From Mycolicibacterium pulveris (GTDB taxonomy: Bacteria; Actinomycetota; Actinomycetes; Mycobacteriales; Mycobacteriaceae): a stretch of DNA of 64,000 nucleotides. This document shows positions 60,775 to 64,000 of this stretch, one piece after another; the stretch's first letter is position 1; the number at the start of each line of letters is the position of its first letter. Made by a program: the position numbers and the translations under genes. The notes under the pieces are model-generated. The model saw only the letters and a program-made list of their open reading frames with translations, did no database searches and was not told the origin of the DNA. The stretch is from NCBI RefSeq assembly GCF_010725725.1, contig NZ_AP022599.1, positions 372,001 through 436,000 of the forward strand. The letters are read 5' to 3'.

Positions 60775-61514
60775 CGGTGGCTGAGCCAGTCGGCGAACCT
60801 GGTGGTTGCGATGGCGGCGTCGTCGCCGGTGACCAGGCTGTGGTCGTCCACCGGGGTGCCGAAGTAGGTGGCCTTGGGGTCAACGACGACGGGCCGATCG
60901 TCACCGTTGGCGCTCAACACCGCCCTTGCCAGCTCGGCGAACGACATCTTGTCGGGCCCGCCGATGTTGCAGAAACCGTTGCGGGCCGGCGCGTTGGCCG
61001 CACGGGCCACCTCGGCGGCGACGTCATCGGCTGCGATCGGCTGGATCGCTCCGTCGGGCGCATGCACCTCGCCGTCGATCGTCAACGAATCGGCGATCGA
61101 CTCGGCGAACTCATGGAACTGCGTGGCCCGCACGATCGTGTACGGCAGGCCCGATTCCCGCAGGATCGTCTCCTGGACGACCTTGGCCCGCATGTAGCCG
61201 CTCTCGGGCAGCTCGTCGGCTCCAACGATGGACAAGGCCACATAGTGGCCGACGCCGGCTTCGGCGGCGCCGTTCGTCAGGTTGGTGGTCGAGTCGGTGA
61301 AGAACCGCTTCACCGCATCGTCCTCGAACGACGGCGAGTTCGTCAGGTCCACCAGCACGTCCGCGCCGCGCAGCGCGTCGGCGACACCTTCGCCGGTGAG
61401 CACGTCCAGCCCGCTTTGCCGGGAGGCCGAGACCACCGTGTGGCCGGCGGCTTCGAGCAGGGGGACCACCTTGGAGCCGATCAGACCGGTTGCGCCGATT
61501 ACCGTGATCTTCAT
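60771..61514 (-). CDS. NAD(P)H-binding SDR-type protein
   Basis: A 247-residue atypical SDR (NmrA/HSCARG-like). [23 protein letters not shown] is the dinucleotide site; [25 protein letters not shown] holds a YxxxK pair (YMRAK) and [14 protein letters not shown] follows. ATG at 61514 is supported by AAAGGTG 7 nt upstream and by the motif position; the longer frame to 61712 overlaps the terminator of the etf operon. It precedes the nitroreductase remnant, so the two once formed a redox operon. Confidence 0.88.
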   Translation of the reverse strand: MKITVIGATGLIGSKVVPLLEAAGHTVVSASRQSGLDVLTGEGVADALRGADVLVDLTNSPSFEDDAVKRFFTDSTTNLTNGAAEAGVGHYVALSIVGADELPESGYMRAKVVQETILRESGLPYTIVRATQFHEFAESIADSLTIDGEVHAPDGAIQPIAADDVAAEVARAANAPARNGFCNIGGPDKMSFAELARAVLSANGDDRPVVVDPKATYFGTPVDDHSLVTGDDAAIATTRFADWLSHR

Positions 61515-61600
61515 TTCCGAACACCTTTCCTTTGGTCGCAAGTCCACGCTCCCACCAGGTGACGTCCGTCGCACCCTTGAAAATCCGTAGTCGCCATCCA

Positions 61601-61637
61601 CGCAAAACGCCCCGACGTAGACGTCGGGGCGGTTGCG
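61601..61637 (-). terminator. Intrinsic terminator of the etfB-etfA operon
   Basis: On the reverse strand CGCCCCGACGT and its complement form an 11-bp hairpin (61631-61621 with 61618-61608), extended by CGCAA/TTGCG and containing a TTTT run on the 3' side. It lies 16 nt after the etfA stop. Confidence 0.8.
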
Positions 61638-61653
61638 TACCAGTCGGGCCGAG

Positions 61654-62610
61654 CTATCCCTTGCGGGCCTTGACCGCCTCGGCCAACTGCGGGGTGACCT
61701 TGAACAGGTCACCGACGATGCCCAGGTCGGCGATCTCGAAGATCGGCGCCTCCTCGTCCTTGTTCACCGCGATGATCGTCTTCGACGTCTGCATGCCTGC
61801 GCGGTGCTGGATGGCACCGGAGATGCCGAGCGCGATGTAGAGCTGTGGCGAAACGGTCTTGCCGGTCTGGCCCACCTGGAACTGACCCGGGTAGTAGCCG
61901 GAGTCGACGGCGGCGCGGGAAGCACCGACGGCGCCGCCGAGCGCGTCGGCCAGTTCCTCGACGATCTTGAAGTTCTCCGCGCTGCCGACGCCGCGCCCGC
62001 CGGAGACCACGACCGTGGCCTCGGTGAGCTCCGGACGGTCGCCGGCCACCGCGGGTTCGCGCTTGGTGATCTTCGTCGCATTCTCGGCCTGGGCGGGTAC
62101 CTCGACGCTGACGACCTCGCCGGCGCCCGCGCTCGGCGCGGCCTCCACCGCGCCGGGGCGCACGGTGATGACCGCGAGCTCACCGGTGGCCTCGGCCTCC
62201 ACGGTGTAGGCGCCACCGAAGATCGAGTGAACGGCCCTGCCGCCCTCCTTGACCTCCACCACGTCGGTCAGCACGCCCGCGCCGGTCCGCGCGGCCAGCC
62301 GCCCGGCGATCTCCTTGCCGTCGGCCGTGGCCGCCAACAGCACCGCGGCCGGGCTGGCCGACTCGACCAGCGACGCCAACACGTCCACGTACGGGGTGAT
62401 GAGGTAGCTCTCCGCGTCATCGGACTCGGCCGTGTAGATCTTGGCCGCGCCGGCCTCTTTGAGCCCCTCGACGAGCGGCTCGGCGGTGCCCGGCTTGCCC
62501 ACCACGACGGCGGACGGCTCACCCAGAGCGCGGGCGGCGGTGATCAGTTCAGCAGTGACCTTCTTGAGGGCACCGTCGGCGTGCTCGACGAGCACAAGTA
62601 CTTCTGCCAT
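61654..62610 (-). CDS. etfA: Electron transfer flavoprotein subunit alpha
   Basis: A 318-residue FAD-binding subunit (FixB). The N-terminal domain starts [16 protein letters not shown]; the FAD domain shows [21 protein letters not shown], the [27 protein letters not shown] loop and [14 protein letters not shown]. With EtfB it carries electrons from acyl-CoA dehydrogenases to the membrane quinone pool. Equivalent to Rv3028c. Confidence 0.97.
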   Translation of the reverse strand: MAEVLVLVEHADGALKKVTAELITAARALGEPSAVVVGKPGTAEPLVEGLKEAGAAKIYTAESDDAESYLITPYVDVLASLVESASPAAVLLAATADGKEIAGRLAARTGAGVLTDVVEVKEGGRAVHSIFGGAYTVEAEATGELAVITVRPGAVEAAPSAGAGEVVSVEVPAQAENATKITKREPAVAGDRPELTEATVVVSGGRGVGSAENFKIVEELADALGGAVGASRAAVDSGYYPGQFQVGQTGKTVSPQLYIALGISGAIQHRAGMQTSKTIIAVNKDEEAPIFEIADLGIVGDLFKVTPQLAEAVKARKG

Positions 62611-62640
62611 GAGTTTCTGTGTCTTTCTCCGAAGTCGGGA

Positions 62641-63432
62641 CTAGATGATTTTTTGAGCAACCAGGTACTCGGCGATCTTGGTGCCGCCGTCGCCTTCGTC
62701 GGTGACCTTCTCGCCGGCCGTCTTCGGCGGCTTCGGGGTCGAAGAGAGCACCTTCGAACCCGCGTTCTCGACACCGACCTCGTCGGGCTCGACGCCGATC
62801 TCGGCGAGCGTCAGCTTGGTCACTTCCTTCTTCTTGGCGGCCATGATGCCCTTGAAGGAGGGGAAGCGCGGTTCGTTGATCTTCTCGTTCACGCTCACCA
62901 CGGCAGGCAGCGGCGCCTCAAGCGTGAAGACGCCGTCATCGGTCTCGCGCTCGCCGACGACCTTGCCGCCCTCGACCGTCACCTTGCGCAGGTGGGTCAG
63001 CTGGGGCAGGCCGAGGTACTCGGCCACGATGGCCGGGACCGCGCCCCCGACACCGTCGGTGGATTCGTTGCCGGCGATGACGAGCTCGGTGCCCTCGATG
63101 GTGCCCAGCGCGCGGGCCAGCGCCCACCCGGTCTGCACCATGTCGGAGCCGTGCATGCCGTCGTCGACGAGGTGGACCGCCTTGTCGGCACCCATCGACA
63201 AGGCCTTGCGGATGGCCTCGGTGGCGCGCTCGGGTCCGGCTGTGAGCACTGTCACAGTGCTCTCGCCGCCCTCTTTCTCCTTGATCAGCAGCGCTTCTTC
63301 GACAGCGCGCTCGTTGATTTCGTCCAGCACGGCGTCGGCGGCCTCACGGTCGAGGGTGAAATCACCATCGGTCAGCTTGCGCTCTGACCATGTGTCTGGG
63401 ACCTGTTTGATCAGGACCACGATGTTCGTCAT
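62641..63432 (-). CDS. etfB: Electron transfer flavoprotein subunit beta
   Basis: A 263-residue AMP-binding subunit (FixA): VVLIKQVPDTWSERKL, DEINERAVEEALLIKEKEGGE, VIAGNESTDGVGGAVPAIVAEYLGLPQLTH and the family signature VTVEGGKVVGERETDDGVFTLEAPLPAVVSV. It is the first gene of the operon, 30 nt before etfA. AGGAGG lies 13 nt before ATG, longer than usual, but no alternative start fits. A 16-bp palindrome lies about 75 nt upstream. Confidence 0.97.
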   Translation of the reverse strand: MTNIVVLIKQVPDTWSERKLTDGDFTLDREAADAVLDEINERAVEEALLIKEKEGGESTVTVLTAGPERATEAIRKALSMGADKAVHLVDDGMHGSDMVQTGWALARALGTIEGTELVIAGNESTDGVGGAVPAIVAEYLGLPQLTHLRKVTVEGGKVVGERETDDGVFTLEAPLPAVVSVNEKINEPRFPSFKGIMAAKKKEVTKLTLAEIGVEPDEVGVENAGSKVLSSTPKPPKTAGEKVTDEGDGGTKIAEYLVAQKII

Positions 63433-63505
63433 GAGTCTGGTTCGTCCTCCTTGAAGAGACCGGGCGGCCGGCCTGCATTACCACGTTTGAAGCAACAAAC
63501 ACCAT

Positions 63506-63521
63506 GTTACTAGCGAGTAAC
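63506..63521. promoter_or_regulatory. Candidate operator palindrome upstream of etfB
   Basis: GTTACT and AGTAAC are exact complements around AGCG. The shape is that of TetR-family operators, which often control beta-oxidation genes in mycobacteria. No regulator gene is adjacent. The rest of the 196-nt divergent gap shows no recognised element. Confidence 0.4.
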
Positions 63522-63628
63522 TTACGGTGGTTCGCAGGAACACAATAGCGGGTCGAAGCTTGCGTTCTAGCAGCACGTAGGCGTTGAACCGTTCGCCTGC
63601 GCGCCGATAGGGGTTAGCCTGCCTTGCA

Positions 63629-64000
63629 ATGAGCGCATTCGTCACCGGCGGTCCAGACCTGCCCCTCACCGGGGAACGCACGGTTCCGGGCCTGCCGGAG
63701 GAGAACTACTGGTTCCGCCGCCATGAGGTCGTGTACCGGCGGCTGGCCGAGCGCTGCGCGGGCCGAGATGTCCTCGAAGCGGGCTGCGGCGAGGGCTACG
63801 GCGCCGACCTGATCGCCGATGTGGCGCGACGCGTAATCGGTCTGGACTACGACGAATCGGCGGTCGCCCACGTCCGGGCGCGCTATCCCCGGGTCGAGAT
63901 GCGCCATGGCAACCTGGCCGAGCTGCCCCTCGCCGACGCCGAGGTCGATGTGGTCGTCAACTTCCAGGTGATCGAACACCTTTGGGACCAAGGACAATTC
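63629..64000 (+). CDS. SAM-dependent methyltransferase (C-terminal part outside the window)
   Basis: ATG at 63629 (MSAFVTGGPDLPLTGERTVP) opens a frame that runs off the right edge after 124 residues. The SAM-binding motif I is VLEAGCGEGYGADLIA, followed by an acidic residue in IGLDYDESAV, and VVNFQVIEHL is the usual motif before the catalytic region. It matches Rv3030, which in M. tuberculosis stands at the head of a methylglucose lipopolysaccharide gene group. The assignment to that pathway relies on synteny. Confidence 0.9.
   Translation, partial: MSAFVTGGPDLPLTGERTVPGLPEENYWFRRHEVVYRRLAERCAGRDVLEAGCGEGYGADLIADVARRVIGLDYDESAVAHVRARYPRVEMRHGNLAELPLADAEVDVVVNFQVIEHLWDQGQF

Overview
The window is a chromosomal segment of a mycobacterium, most likely a fast-growing Mycolicibacterium-type species. 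The evidence is the high GC content, frequent GTG/TTG starts, many 4-nt ATGA/GTGA gene overlaps, a histone-like HupB with a long Lys/Ala tail, coenzyme F420 synthesis (FbiD), mycobacterial lipoproteins (LppZ, LpqA) and, above all, gene order. From left to right the backbone follows the M. tuberculosis interval Rv2972c to Rv3030: HNH protein, recG, DAK2 protein, ung, thiL, ddl, gpsA, fbiD, ppk1, mutT1, hupB, leuD, leuC, IclR regulator, gltX, FAH protein, MFS, leuB, serA, FAD oxidoreductase, ilvC-ilvN-ilvB, cfp6, doxX, lppZ, gatB, pfkA, gatA-gatC, ACT protein, ligA, MetE-like protein, lpqA, mnmA, iscS, acyltransferases, etfA-etfB and a methyltransferase. This synteny is recalled from knowledge of that genome, not computed.

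Layout. 1-8.2 kb: DNA repair (recG, ung), ribosomal protein L28, two tiny tandem lipoproteins, thiamine kinase. 8.2-16.2 kb: cell wall precursor (ddl), a PLP trans-sulfuration enzyme, glycerol-3-phosphate dehydrogenase, F420 synthesis, polyphosphate kinase, MutT1, HupB. 16.3-30.9 kb: a branched-chain amino acid and serine block (leuDC with a divergent IclR regulator, leuB, serA, ilvBNC) with gltX and two tRNA genes in the middle. The ilvB leader carries a textbook attenuator: a leaderless 23-codon peptide with Leu-Leu-Val-Val-Ile codons, then an intrinsic terminator. 31-39.9 kb: membrane and lipoproteins plus gatB, pfkA, gatA, gatC. Together with gltX and tRNA-Gln, the Gat genes supply the indirect Gln-tRNA(Gln) route.

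Accessory insertions relative to the M. tuberculosis backbone are the main points of interest. (a) 40.0-43.7 kb holds a compact five-gene membrane cluster, DUF4178-DUF2617-DUF4247-DUF350-membrane spermidine synthase, which in M. tuberculosis lies elsewhere (Rv2597-Rv2601). (b) 46.3-50.2 kb holds a MmcQ/YjbR protein, an acyl-CoA ligase, a disordered secreted protein and an ArsR-SRPBCC pair with two perfect palindromic operators. (c) 52.1-56.4 kb holds an apparent redox or hypoxia island. FdxA-type ferredoxin and a complete cytochrome aa3 subunit I gene diverge from a palindrome whose core matches a DosR box, and the pair is bracketed by two related HTH regulators with a shared three-Cys motif. 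(d) 35.1-36.3 kb holds a MarR/NmrA-like divergent pair with a tandem operator. (e) 60.5-60.8 kb holds a nitroreductase remnant with an internal deletion.

Four convergent or end-of-gene junctions carry large perfect or near-perfect inverted repeats that probably act as bidirectional terminators. No insertion sequence, prophage, CRISPR array or rRNA gene was seen. Both edges cut through genes (HNH protein at the left, methyltransferase at the right).
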